Source: Shewanella sairae | GTDB lineage: Bacteria > Pseudomonadota > Gammaproteobacteria > Enterobacterales > Shewanellaceae | Length of the DNA: 64,000 nucleotides | NCBI RefSeq assembly: GCF_023283535.1 | Contig: NZ_JAKILT010000002.1 | Span: forward strand, 62,001-126,000 | Direction: 5' to 3' | In this document: positions 47,472-55,586 of the stretch, piece after piece | Position numbering within the stretch: the first letter of the stretch is position 1 | How the letters are laid out: the number at the start of each line of letters is the position of its first letter | Made by a program: the position numbers and the translations under genes | Notes under the pieces: generated by a model | Databases searched by the model: none | What the model saw: the letters and a program-made list of their open reading frames with translations, nothing else | Told to the model about the DNA's origin: nothing

Positions 47472-48479
47472 TTACAGATCAAACTTCACTTCATCGAGTA
47501 ATTTAATCGCTGCACTATGATATTCAGCTAACTTATAGATAGGTAAATCATCAGTTTTAAACTCGCCCCAAGAAGCAACTAGCTTCGATGGTGCTACATC
47601 CGCTTTAACTGGGTATTCAAAATTAACTTCAGCATAGGTTTGCTGCGCTTTATCACCCGACAAGTATTCCATCAATTTAAGCGCTGACTCTTGATTCTTA
47701 GAGTATTTAGCTAAAGCCATACCAGAGACATTGATATGCGAACCGCGGTTATCTTGGTTAGGGAAGTTAATTTCTATCGCATCAGCCCAAACCTTTTGCT
47801 TTGGGTCTTGTATCATTTTCCCGAGGTAATAGCTGTTACCAATAGCAAGATCACAAAGACCTTCGCTAACCGCTTTAACTTGCGCTCTATCATTGCCTTG
47901 TGGTTTACGTGCTAGATTAGCTTTCCAGCCCTCTAACCAAGTTTTGGTCTCTTGCTCACCATGATGCGCAATCATCGATGCCACCAGTGAAACGTTATAT
48001 GGATGCTTACCACTGCGGGTACAGATTTTGCCTTTGTATTTCGGGTCAGCTAAATCTTCATAATTAATATCAAGCTTGCCGAGTCTGTCTTTTGAAGAAT
48101 AAATATTTCGTACACGCATCGTTAGTGCGTACCACTCATCATCTGGCGAGCGATATTTAGCAGGAATATTTTGTTGTAGGACGTCACTTTTAGCAGGTAC
48201 AACTAAATCTTTTTCAACCAACTCCATTAGTCGATAAAAATCGGATGTTAGTACAATGTCAGCTTTAGATAAGCGACCTTCACGCATCATGCGCTCAGCA
48301 ATACCTTTCTTTGAAAATACCACATCAACACCAATACCTGTTTCTTTGGTAAAGTCCGCTAAGATAGGTTCGATAAGAAAAGCTTGGCGATAGGAGTATA
48401 CGGTTAAATTTTCTGCAGCATTCGCGATTGATGCAAAACAGGCAAAGCCCATCACAGCTAAACTCTTTATTACTTTCAT
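47472..48479 (-). CDS. fbpA: Fe(III) ABC transporter substrate-binding protein, FbpA-like
   Basis: A 335-residue periplasmic binding protein from the ATG at 48479 (MKVIKSLAVMGFACFASIANA signal peptide); an upstream extension to 48575 is not credible. The mature protein opens ENLTVYSYRQAFLIEPIL, and IGNSYYLGKM with tandem Tyr is the ferric-iron ligand signature of the transferrin-like FbpA family. It binds Fe(III) and passes it to FbpB/FbpC. A good Fur box lies 44 bp upstream of the start. Confidence 0.9.
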   Translation of the reverse strand: MKVIKSLAVMGFACFASIANAAENLTVYSYRQAFLIEPILADFTKETGIGVDVVFSKKGIAERMMREGRLSKADIVLTSDFYRLMELVEKDLVVPAKSDVLQQNIPAKYRSPDDEWYALTMRVRNIYSSKDRLGKLDINYEDLADPKYKGKICTRSGKHPYNVSLVASMIAHHGEQETKTWLEGWKANLARKPQGNDRAQVKAVSEGLCDLAIGNSYYLGKMIQDPKQKVWADAIEINFPNQDNRGSHINVSGMALAKYSKNQESALKLMEYLSGDKAQQTYAEVNFEYPVKADVAPSKLVASWGEFKTDDLPIYKLAEYHSAAIKLLDEVKFDL

Positions 48480-48522
48480 TACTTCTCTCCCTTGAACAAT
48501 ATCGAACAACTTTGATTGATAG

Positions 48523-48537
48523 TGATAACAATTCTCA
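48523..48537. promoter_or_regulatory. Fur box upstream of fbpA
   Basis: TGATAACAATTCTCA matches the Fur 7-1-7 pattern TGATAAT-N-ATTATCA at 12 of 14 positions. It lies 44-58 bp before the fbpA start, where it would cover the promoter, so iron-dependent repression is expected. Confidence 0.75.
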
Positions 48538-48678
48538 ATTGCACAAAGGGTAATCAAAACTGACCTTAACAGCAAGTATTTGTGAGCGATTTATGTAAAC
48601 AATTTAACTAAGCCTAACATCAGTAAACGCTTAACTTATATGTAATTATCACGCTCATTTTAGGAGGGAAACATCGGC

Positions 48679-49275
48679 TTAATTAGGGCGGCTTTGGCTA
48701 AATAGCAACTGCATTGATACTTGCTCATGCCATAAATCGAGTGCTGGAACCAAGTTTCGCCAAGCAAGTTGCGGATGACGAAAGTCCAAGTAATCCAATA
48801 AACAAACTAACAAAACCTGTTGCGCGGTGAGTTGTTGATAATGCACTAAGCCTAATTGCTCAACTTGTTTAAGCCCTCTCAATAAGGCCTGTTCAAATCT
48901 GGCGGTCCAAAAATCAGAACGCAAGCCTTCATTGTCTCGCACCTGCTCTTGCCTCAGGGCTACTGCACTATCTAACATGCCTTTTAAAAGTGAAAAGTGA
49001 CATTGATTGGTCCAGTTGTCATATTGGCCACCAAATAGTGCAGCATCACCATATTTATCATCGATAAAGCGCATAATCACTTCGCTGTCGTATAGTGAAG
49101 ACCCATCATTTAAACTTAAACAAGGCACTTTACCAAGCGGGTTGCTACGTAGGAATTCTTCCTCATTGGCAAAAGGATCAACGATCACCTCTTCGATACC
49201 TGAAACCTTATAGTATTGAATAAAAATCCGCACACAGCGGGCATAAGGTGAGGCATCTGAATAGAACAATTTCAT
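48679..49275 (-). CDS. Glutathione S-transferase-like protein
   Basis: A 198-residue protein from the ATG at 49275 (MKLFYSDASPYARCVRIF), preceded by GGAG. The thioredoxin-like N-terminal half has SPYARCVRI, where Ser/Cys would be the glutathione-contact residue, and NPLGKVPCLSLNDGSSLYDSEVI, the cis-Pro/glutathione-binding segment. The C-terminal half (about 85-198) is helical. Follows fpr by 19 bp on the same strand, so likely in one transcript and part of redox detoxification. The exact GST class and substrate are unknown. Confidence 0.82.
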   Translation of the reverse strand: MKLFYSDASPYARCVRIFIQYYKVSGIEEVIVDPFANEEEFLRSNPLGKVPCLSLNDGSSLYDSEVIMRFIDDKYGDAALFGGQYDNWTNQCHFSLLKGMLDSAVALRQEQVRDNEGLRSDFWTARFEQALLRGLKQVEQLGLVHYQQLTAQQVLLVCLLDYLDFRHPQLAWRNLVPALDLWHEQVSMQLLFSQSRPN

Positions 49276-49294
49276 GGTTAAACATCTCCTTTGC

Positions 49295-50044
49295 TTACCA
49301 ATATTTCTCAACGGTGATCTGCCCGGGTGCACGGCGTAAGTTCTTAGCAAGACCGCGGTCTTTAAGTACTTCTTGTGCGTGGCTAATCATGTCAGGGTTA
49401 CCGCATAGCATGACTTGCGACTCTGCGGCAGTTAAATTTAAACCGACTTTTGCTTCTAGCTCGCCGCTGATAATTGCATCAGGGATCCTGGCAGTAAGTG
49501 CACCGTCTAAAGACTCTCTAGTCACAGACAGTACCAACTTAAATTGTTCTGGGTAAGTTTGCTCAAAGCGCTTAAGGTGTTCAAGGTAGGCTAAGTCTTC
49601 AATATGGCGAACGCCATAGACCATGACGAGCTTGTCATAGGATTGCCAAGGTTCAGGCGTATCCATAATAGAGATAAAAGGACCCACTGCGGTTCCAGTG
49701 GCGAGAAACCACAAATGTTTACCCTTGAGTTCATCTTTGGGTAACTCATCAAGCGTCATAAAACCTGTCGCTTTGGTGGCAACATCAATACTGTCGCCAA
49801 TATTAAGCTGCTGCAGGTTTGGGGACAACTGACCTTCATCAACCGCTACCGCTAAAACCTCAATATAATCACATCCCGGAGGGTTAACCAATGAGTAAGC
49901 TCGCCCAACTCTTTTATCATCAACCACCCGGCTCAGTTTAATAAACTGCCCAGCAATAAAATCGCCAATGTCGACTTTGATTCTCAGTGAAAATAGCTTA
50001 TCACTCCAGTCGATCCTTTCAATGACCTTGCCTTCTATCCACAT
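49295..50044 (-). CDS. fpr: Ferredoxin/flavodoxin--NADP+ reductase
   Basis: A 249-residue FAD enzyme of bacterial Fpr size. FAD motif RAYSLVNPPG (RxYS), the GTAVGPFISI NADP motif, VMVYGVRHIEDLAYLE, and the C-terminal ITVEKYW, whose terminal Trp is typical of bacterial Fpr. It exchanges electrons between NADPH and ferredoxin or flavodoxin, relevant to Fe-S repair and oxidative stress. First gene of a likely two-gene unit with the GST-like protein. Confidence 0.93.
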   Translation of the reverse strand: MWIEGKVIERIDWSDKLFSLRIKVDIGDFIAGQFIKLSRVVDDKRVGRAYSLVNPPGCDYIEVLAVAVDEGQLSPNLQQLNIGDSIDVATKATGFMTLDELPKDELKGKHLWFLATGTAVGPFISIMDTPEPWQSYDKLVMVYGVRHIEDLAYLEHLKRFEQTYPEQFKLVLSVTRESLDGALTARIPDAIISGELEAKVGLNLTAAESQVMLCGNPDMISHAQEVLKDRGLAKNLRRAPGQITVEKYW

Positions 50045-50305
50045 AGCATACCCCTAATCAATTTGTTCTCACTCCAAGCATTAAGCCAGAGTTAAGTAAA
50101 ATGGGTAACGACCCGCTTTGATAAACCCAATAGTTTTATCTGAGCCTGAATCGCAACTAACCGCTACCAAAGGAAATTAAAGCTGTAAATCAGCATAAGC
50201 TTTTATTTCAATTTCAGAAAGCCTAATCTAATAACGAATCGTTAAATATCATCTAACTTGAGTTAAGCTAAACATTGTCAGCGTCAGGAAAACAGAGGTT
50301 TACCT

Positions 50306-50914
50306 ATGCACCTAGAAAAAATACCGACTATCCCCAAGCGCTTGCAATTCACCCTTCTGGTTATTTTATTTAGCCTAATAAGCAGCTTTAGCCCGCTCGC
50401 TTTAAGCCAACCATCACAGCCAAATCGTTGTGACAAGCCCGCGATGAAAACACTTGTCGTCATTCGTCATGCTGAAAAACACCAAGACGGCAGCAAAGAT
50501 CCGAAGTTAAGTGCTTTGGGAGAACAAAGAGCGCAAGCGCTAATCAAAGCATTATCAGGGCTACCTGTATCGCAACTCATTGCATCTAACTACCAAAGAA
50601 CTCAACTCACGCTGGCGCCATTAGCCGAGCACCTACAATTGCCTATCATAATCGCTACGACAGAGTCTGGTATTGACTCTCATATTGCCCAAATCGTCGC
50701 TCTGGTTAATCAAAGCAAGGGCAATGCCGTTATCGCAGCTCACTCCAACACTGTTCCCTTGATAATTGAATCATTCGGCGGACCGAGAAATATAAAAATA
50801 GAGGAAGAGGAATATGGTGGGCTTTATCAGCTTGTTATCTGTAAAGACGACAAAACCAATTTACTTAAAACGCACTTTGGTGAACCCAGTGCACAGAAAA
50901 AGCGTGATATGTGA
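50306..50914 (+). CDS. Exported histidine phosphatase family protein
   Basis: A 202-residue protein with a signal peptide (about 1-35, LLVILFSLISSFSPLALS) and a phosphoglycerate-mutase-like domain. VIRHAEK with Arg54-His55 is the catalytic phospho-His motif, and VIAAHSNTV (His146) the second catalytic His. It lacks the usual RHG (here RHAEK), as in SixA-type members. A periplasmic phosphatase of unknown substrate. Solo gene; the 238-bp region downstream contains nothing but the leader of the next small gene. Confidence 0.82.
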   Translation: MHLEKIPTIPKRLQFTLLVILFSLISSFSPLALSQPSQPNRCDKPAMKTLVVIRHAEKHQDGSKDPKLSALGEQRAQALIKALSGLPVSQLIASNYQRTQLTLAPLAEHLQLPIIIATTESGIDSHIAQIVALVNQSKGNAVIAAHSNTVPLIIESFGGPRNIKIEEEEYGGLYQLVICKDDKTNLLKTHFGEPSAQKKRDM

Positions 50915-51152
50915 GGCGCATCACTGTAGAATAAGATTTAACCCAGATGACGTTAGTTCACCAATTGTTGTTTAAACAATTAACTATGCGTTAGCGAGAC
51001 AAGAGCAAGCCAACCAAAGCCGATGCCTTTTCTACACAAATACATACCGACAAATAGTCTACATATAATGCTAAAACAGGCACCAGCCAGTAAAGCCATT
51101 AGACTAAATCATCTCAATTTAGTAGCGTTGCAATCTCAGAAGGCTGAGTAAA

Positions 51153-51350
51153 ATGAACAGTTTAGACATATCACCTAAGCAAAAAGCTCTGTCTAAGAGC
51201 TGCAATAGTTGTGAGCGTATGACGGTAATCGAAGGAGAGTTTATCTGCTTTAGAGAGGGCCAGATAACCAGCTTAACGCCGATGAAAAAGCCCTCTTTAA
51301 AATCTAGCCTGATTTGTGATGGCTGGAAAATAGGTAAAATAAACTTTTAA
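51153..51350 (+). CDS. Small cysteine-containing protein of unknown function
   Basis: A 65-residue protein with four cysteines in a CxxC...C...C layout (KSCNSCERMTVIEGEFICFR, then SSLICDGWKIGKINF), which could bind zinc. I recognise no family. The ribosome site AAGG sits in the loop of a hairpin (CTCAG-AAGG-CTGAG, 51135-51148), 9 bases before the ATG, which supports it being a real, possibly regulated gene. Its stop overlaps the convergent 87-residue gene by 4 bp. Confidence 0.6.
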   Translation: MNSLDISPKQKALSKSCNSCERMTVIEGEFICFREGQITSLTPMKKPSLKSSLICDGWKIGKINF

Positions 51351-51610
51351 GCGCTTAACATCCCGGCATAGTCTCTAGCTGAAAATTTAGGCTCATATAA
51401 CAAGCCTTGTAACTGTGCTTCAGGCGTTGCTTTAGCAAGACTTAGCCCTCGGGTCGTGACTCGCATACCGGCACACAATTCAAAATACACAACTTCAAGC
51501 TCATCAGTTTCTAACCCACGTTTTTTAAGGGTGGCCATAATTGCGAGCCAATCTGTATTCACTTTACTGTCTTGCCCTTCAATCTGAGCTCGTATAGGTA
51601 TATTTTTCAT
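51347..51610 (-). CDS. Conserved-looking protein of unknown function
   Basis: An 87-residue protein from the ATG at 51610 (MKNIPIRAQIEGQDSKVN), which has a GAAGG ribosome site 6 bases upstream; a start 21 bp further has none. Mixed alpha/beta, no signal or membrane segment. LKKRGLETDELEVVYFELCAG suggests a compact domain. Codon use looks ordinary. No family recognised; the neighbours (a small Cys protein and the Atm1-like exporter) offer no firm clue. Confidence 0.55.
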   Translation of the reverse strand: MKNIPIRAQIEGQDSKVNTDWLAIMATLKKRGLETDELEVVYFELCAGMRVTTRGLSLAKATPEAQLQGLLYEPKFSARDYAGMLSA

Positions 51611-51749
51611 CGTCACCTTCTTTGCATGCACTACCCTTTAAGTTTTAGCGATTATATCCTTACCAATCTGAACCTATGCTGAACTCTAAATAAACTTAAC
51701 CTAAACTAGGTCATTAATTTCAATCGATATCAGCAAAACAGCGTTATAC

Positions 51750-53534
51750 TCAAAAATCAGCAGATTCTTGCTGCGCATACCACAACTTACAATACAACCC
51801 ATTCGCTGCTAATAACTCATTGTGGCTGCCCGCCTCAACCACTTTTCCCTTGCTTAGCACTATAATCTTATCTGCATCGATAACGGTTGAAAGTCGATGA
51901 GCTATCACCAGACTAGTGTGGCCTTTAGCCACCTCTTTAAGCGCCGTCAAAATCGCTTGTTCCGATCGACTATCCAGAGAAGATGTCGCTTCATCAAATA
52001 CTAATATAGGCGATTTCTTCAAGATTGCCCTTGCTATGGCAACGCGTTGCTTCTCGCCGCCTGATAACTTTAAGCCACGTTCGCCAACTTTGGTTGCACC
52101 GCCCTCGGGTAAGCTCTCGATAAATTGACTTAGATGCGCCATTTGTATTGCAGCGCTAATCTCTTCATCTGTCGCAGATGGACGGCCATAACGGATATTC
52201 TCAATTAACGTATCGTTAAACAACACAGTATCTTGCGGCACTATCGCTATCGCCTGCCTAAGGGTATTCTGGCTGACATCACGAATATCATGACCATCAA
52301 TACATATACGGCCACCCACCACATCATAAAAACGAAATAGCAGTTTCACCAAAGTAGACTTACCAGCGCCACTATCGCCAACTATCGCGACTTTCTGACC
52401 TGCTTCCACCGTCAAACTAACTCCCTTTAATATCTCTCGAGAGTCATAGCTGAATACCACATTTTCAAAAGAGACCGAGCCTTGTGTTAGTGGCTTATCG
52501 TACGCATCGCTGGCATCTTGTATTAATGGCGTTTTATCCAGTAAAGCAAACATGCGTTCAATATTGGCAAATGCACCCCGGATCTCGCGATACACAAAGC
52601 CCAGAAAGTTGAGCGGGATAAACAACTGCATCATAAATGCATTGATTAATACAAAGTCACCAATTGTCATCACGCCGCTTGCCACATCAGCTGCAGCCAT
52701 GCCAAGCATCAATGTCATTGCCACTGCAATAATACAAGCTTGGCCCGCATTTAGCGCAAACAGTGACAAACGGTTTTTACGCTTTGCATCTTCCCACTGC
52801 GCCAAAGCAACATCATATTGCTTAGCTTCATGTTGCTCATTATTGAAGTATTTGACCGTTTCGTAGTTAAGCAAACTGTCTATTGCTCGTGTATTTGATA
52901 TTGAGTCTGCTTTTGCTGCATCGCGCACATACCCAGTACGCCATTCGGTAGCCACAACAGAAAAAGCACCGTAGGCAATCACCGCCAGCAAAGTCACACC
53001 AGCAAACTCATAGCCGTAGTTATAAAATAAAATCCCCACCACCAAAACAATCTCAAGCATAGTCGGTACGATGTTGAACACCATAAAGCGCATTAAGAAG
53101 CTCATGCCGCTGATGCCACGCTCTATATCACGCGATAGGCCGCCAGTTCTCCGCTCTAAATGGAATGCCATATCTAGACGATGTAAATGCTCAAACACCG
53201 CCATACCTAAACGTCTAATCGCCCGTTCAGTAACGCGACCAAATAGGGTATCTCTAATTTCAGAAATAATAGTATTAAGCAGTCGAATACAGCCGTAGGC
53301 AATCACCAAGGAAATAGGGACTGATACCAGCTTGGCTGTTGATGCTGTCGATAGACCATCAACCAGCGCCTTAAGCACAAATGGCAAGCCCACACTGGCA
53401 AGTTTAGCAATCACTAAGCAAAGTAATGCCAAGCCGACTCTTTGCTTAAACTCAAGCAAATATGGCCACAGCATTCGTAACACTTTCCAGTTAAGCTTAC
53501 CTATTGGTCCATCGAAGTATAAAGAGGGGCGCAT
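51750..53534 (-). CDS. Atm1/HMT1-type ABC exporter
   Basis: A 594-residue fused membrane/ATPase half-transporter. Six membrane helices (about 25-315), then the ATPase with Walker A GDSGAGKSTL, signature LKLSGGEKQRVAIARAI and Walker B ILVFDEATSSLD. SLLNYETVKYFNNEQHE in the membrane domain is the hallmark of Atm1/ABCB7 exporters, distinguishing it from MsbA. Bacterial Atm1 homologues export glutathione conjugates and heavy metals. A Fur-like 11/14 site within a 9-bp inverted repeat lies 14-45 bp before the start. Confidence 0.9.
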   Translation of the reverse strand: MRPSLYFDGPIGKLNWKVLRMLWPYLLEFKQRVGLALLCLVIAKLASVGLPFVLKALVDGLSTASTAKLVSVPISLVIAYGCIRLLNTIISEIRDTLFGRVTERAIRRLGMAVFEHLHRLDMAFHLERRTGGLSRDIERGISGMSFLMRFMVFNIVPTMLEIVLVVGILFYNYGYEFAGVTLLAVIAYGAFSVVATEWRTGYVRDAAKADSISNTRAIDSLLNYETVKYFNNEQHEAKQYDVALAQWEDAKRKNRLSLFALNAGQACIIAVAMTLMLGMAAADVASGVMTIGDFVLINAFMMQLFIPLNFLGFVYREIRGAFANIERMFALLDKTPLIQDASDAYDKPLTQGSVSFENVVFSYDSREILKGVSLTVEAGQKVAIVGDSGAGKSTLVKLLFRFYDVVGGRICIDGHDIRDVSQNTLRQAIAIVPQDTVLFNDTLIENIRYGRPSATDEEISAAIQMAHLSQFIESLPEGGATKVGERGLKLSGGEKQRVAIARAILKKSPILVFDEATSSLDSRSEQAILTALKEVAKGHTSLVIAHRLSTVIDADKIIVLSKGKVVEAGSHNELLAANGLYCKLWYAQQESADF

Positions 53535-53548
53535 TTTTTATTCCAATC

Positions 53549-53579
53549 AATAGAAATGATAATAATGTTTATTTCTATT
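53549..53579. promoter_or_regulatory. Inverted repeat/Fur-like site upstream of Atm1-type exporter
   Basis: Perfect 9-bp arms AATAGAAAT / ATTTCTATT (53549-53557 and 53571-53579). Within it, TGATAATAATGTTTA (53557-53571) matches the Fur 7-1-7 pattern at 11 of 14. It lies 14-45 bp before the start codon. A Fur or other metal-responsive regulator site is plausible but not certain. The remainder of the 341-bp gap to the small gene at 53876 has no other clear feature beyond a small hairpin near 53830-53847. Confidence 0.5.
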
Positions 53580-53875
53580 TTAATCACAATAGGTTAACCA
53601 GTATTTAGGTATTATACGAGATTATGATTTGTAGATTAAAAGTTAACAAACACTTGCTAGAGACCACTTAATCGTACTACTTTAGGCGAAATGTAGAGGA
53701 TGAAAACTCTTAAACTGGGCTGACATGCACACTTTTTAGCAATTTTATTCCAAGTGATGCAAATTGTGTTAACCCAAAGAAAAGAATTTGATACCCTCTG
53801 CCCGACAAAATCAAAAGTGAACAAGTTAGAAGAGTCCATTGACTCTTTTCAAGTTACTATAAAAAGGATGCAAAT

Positions 53876-54052
53876 ATGCTTGACTCATCCAAGCCCAACT
53901 ATCCCCCCTTGCCACTCATCCAAACATGGATATGGATGATGACCCAATCTGGAAATCCTGAAATTCAGGAAAAGGGACAAAACAATCTTATTGCTTCTTT
54001 TGGCAGCCTAGCTAAGGCTAACGAATATCTATTAGAACAAGATAATAAATAA
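53876..54052 (+). CDS. Short protein of unknown function (58 aa)
   Basis: A 58-residue ORF (MLDSSKPNYPPLPLIQTWIW...) with a strong AGGA ribosome site 8 bases before the ATG and a strong terminator 10 bp after the stop, so it is a complete small gene. The first 25 residues are Pro/Trp-rich, the rest is helical and Gln/Asn-rich. No signal peptide or clear membrane segment. A small hairpin (53830-53847) with a short T-run sits 30-46 bp upstream and may attenuate expression. No family recognised. Convergent with aroG across the shared terminator. Confidence 0.65.
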   Translation: MLDSSKPNYPPLPLIQTWIWMMTQSGNPEIQEKGQNNLIASFGSLAKANEYLLEQDNK

Positions 54053-54062
54053 ACTAATTGCA

Positions 54063-54092
54063 TAAAAAAAGGAGGCTTATCGCCTCCCTTTT
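54063..54092. terminator. Bidirectional terminator between the 58-aa gene and aroG
   Basis: Stem GGAGGC / GCCTCC around a 5-base loop (54071-54087), A-run on the left and T-run on the right. Confidence 0.9.
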
Positions 54093-54101
54093 CATCAATA
54101 T

Positions 54102-55157
54102 TTAAACTTTCCGACGTTCAATAATACTGTTATTCATCACAGCTAATAAACGTTCAGTATCTGACCAACCGATACATGCATCAGTCACACTTTGACCGTA
54201 ACATAAAGACTGCCCTTCAACATGATCTTGCCGCCCTTCAATTAAGTTACTTTCAACCATCACGCCAAAAATAGCCGTTTCACCACCGGCAACTTGTGCT
54301 GCAACATCATCAGCAACTAACATTTGACGCTCAAACTGCTTACTGCTGTTAGCATGACTAAAATCAATCATAATATTTCTGTCTAAGCCTGCTTTATCAA
54401 GCTGCTGGTTTATCTCTGCTACATGACCAGCGCTGTAATTAGGCTCCTTGCCACCACGTAAAATAATATGGCAATCAGGGTTACCCTTAGTCTCTACAAT
54501 GGCTGAATGACCGAACTTAGTCACAGATAAAAAATGGTGTGGTGCGCTTGCCGCACCAATCGCATCAATCGCAACTTTAATCGTACCGTCAGTACCATTT
54601 TTAAACCCTACAGGGCTTGATAAACCGGAGGCCAATTCGCGATGAACTTGAGACTCTGTTGTGCGCGCACCAATCGCGCCCCAACACATTAAGTCTGCAA
54701 CATACTGTGGGGTGATCATATCTAAGAACTCACCTGCCGTTGGCAAACCAATATCATTAAGATCCAACAGTAATTTACGCGCGGTACGCAAACCATCATT
54801 AAGCTTAAAGCTGTTGTCCATGTAAGGATCATTAATTAAGCCTTTCCAGCCAACTGTTGTGCGCGGCTTTTCAAAATAGACTCGCATAACAATCTCTAAT
54901 TGATCTTTATATTGCTCTCTTAATTCAACGAGGCGCTTACCGTATTCAAGCGCTGCAATAGGATCGTGGATAGAACATGGACCAATAACCACCAACAGGC
55001 GATCTTCTTTCTTTGCGAGGATATTATGAATGCTTTCACGGGCGTTAAATACGGTCGCTGATGCGTTCTCTGTTGCAGGAAATCGCTCCAAAATAGCAAT
55101 AGGAGGCAACAATTCTTTTATTTTACTAATTCGAACATCATCATTTTGGTAATACAT
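54102..55157 (-). CDS. aroG: 3-deoxy-7-phosphoheptulonate synthase, Phe-type
   Basis: A 351-residue class I DAHP synthase, nearly the same throughout as E. coli AroG. It condenses phosphoenolpyruvate and erythrose-4-phosphate in the first step of aromatic amino acid synthesis. Motifs: VVIGPCSIHDP (metal Cys), FEKPRTTVGWKGLINDP, IGARTTESQVHRELASGLS and DFSHANSSKQ. Sensitivity to phenylalanine is inferred from resemblance, and the tyrosine- or tryptophan-sensitive type cannot be ruled out. A 12-bp inverted repeat lies about 100 bp upstream. Confidence 0.94.
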   Translation of the reverse strand: MYYQNDDVRISKIKELLPPIAILERFPATENASATVFNARESIHNILAKKEDRLLVVIGPCSIHDPIAALEYGKRLVELREQYKDQLEIVMRVYFEKPRTTVGWKGLINDPYMDNSFKLNDGLRTARKLLLDLNDIGLPTAGEFLDMITPQYVADLMCWGAIGARTTESQVHRELASGLSSPVGFKNGTDGTIKVAIDAIGAASAPHHFLSVTKFGHSAIVETKGNPDCHIILRGGKEPNYSAGHVAEINQQLDKAGLDRNIMIDFSHANSSKQFERQMLVADDVAAQVAGGETAIFGVMVESNLIEGRQDHVEGQSLCYGQSVTDACIGWSDTERLLAVMNNSIIERRKV

Positions 55158-55257
55158 GGTAATACTTAGCTCCGTCTAGCCTATGAATACAGATCTCTCA
55201 ATTGCGATACTGCATTCAATTTATCCAGTATGAAGCTTAAATGCAATCAAGTTATGA

Positions 55258-55295
55258 TTATTAAACAATAATATTTATAATGCATTGTTTAATAA
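55258..55295. repeat. 12-bp perfect inverted repeat upstream of aroG
   Basis: TTATTAAACAAT (55258-55269) and ATTGTTTAATAA (55284-55295), 14 bases apart, about 100-137 bp before the aroG start. It does not match the TyrR or TrpR consensus. An operator or an AT-rich cruciform are options. The 429-bp gap has no gene. Confidence 0.55.
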
Positions 55296-55452
55296 CAACA
55301 TAAAAATCATTTACCTGTATAAAACTCTTATTTTAAGCGGGAACTAAAGGGATATAACGATAGATTTTATTTCGTACATACAAATTTTCTCACGTAAACT
55401 TCTTCTAATACATTAGACTAAAACTAAACTTGAATTTATTTCACCGAGATTA

Positions 55453-55498
55453 GATAAGCAGAACTGCTTATCCATTAAAAGATAAGCTTGTTTTAATG
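55453..55498. repeat. Two adjacent hairpins between the TPR lipoprotein gene and aroG
   Basis: GATAAGCAG/CTGCTTATC (55453-55472, 2-base loop) is followed at once by CATTAAAA/TTTTAATG (55473-55498), whose loop repeats GATAAGC. On the minus strand both lie just beyond the TPR lipoprotein gene. They may act as a composite terminator or mRNA 3' end structure, though there is no long T-run. Confidence 0.55.
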
Positions 55499-55586
55499 TG
55501 AGCAATCCGCAATTATTTAGATCAGATAGCCCCACGTATGTTTATATTAATAACTACACAGCCTCACAAGCGATAAATGTGCTCCA

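Noticed and set aside
50968..50979. TTGTTTAAACAA palindrome after the histidine phosphatase gene
   Set aside because: Simple AT-rich 12-bp palindrome without a matching gene or motif context; likely chance.
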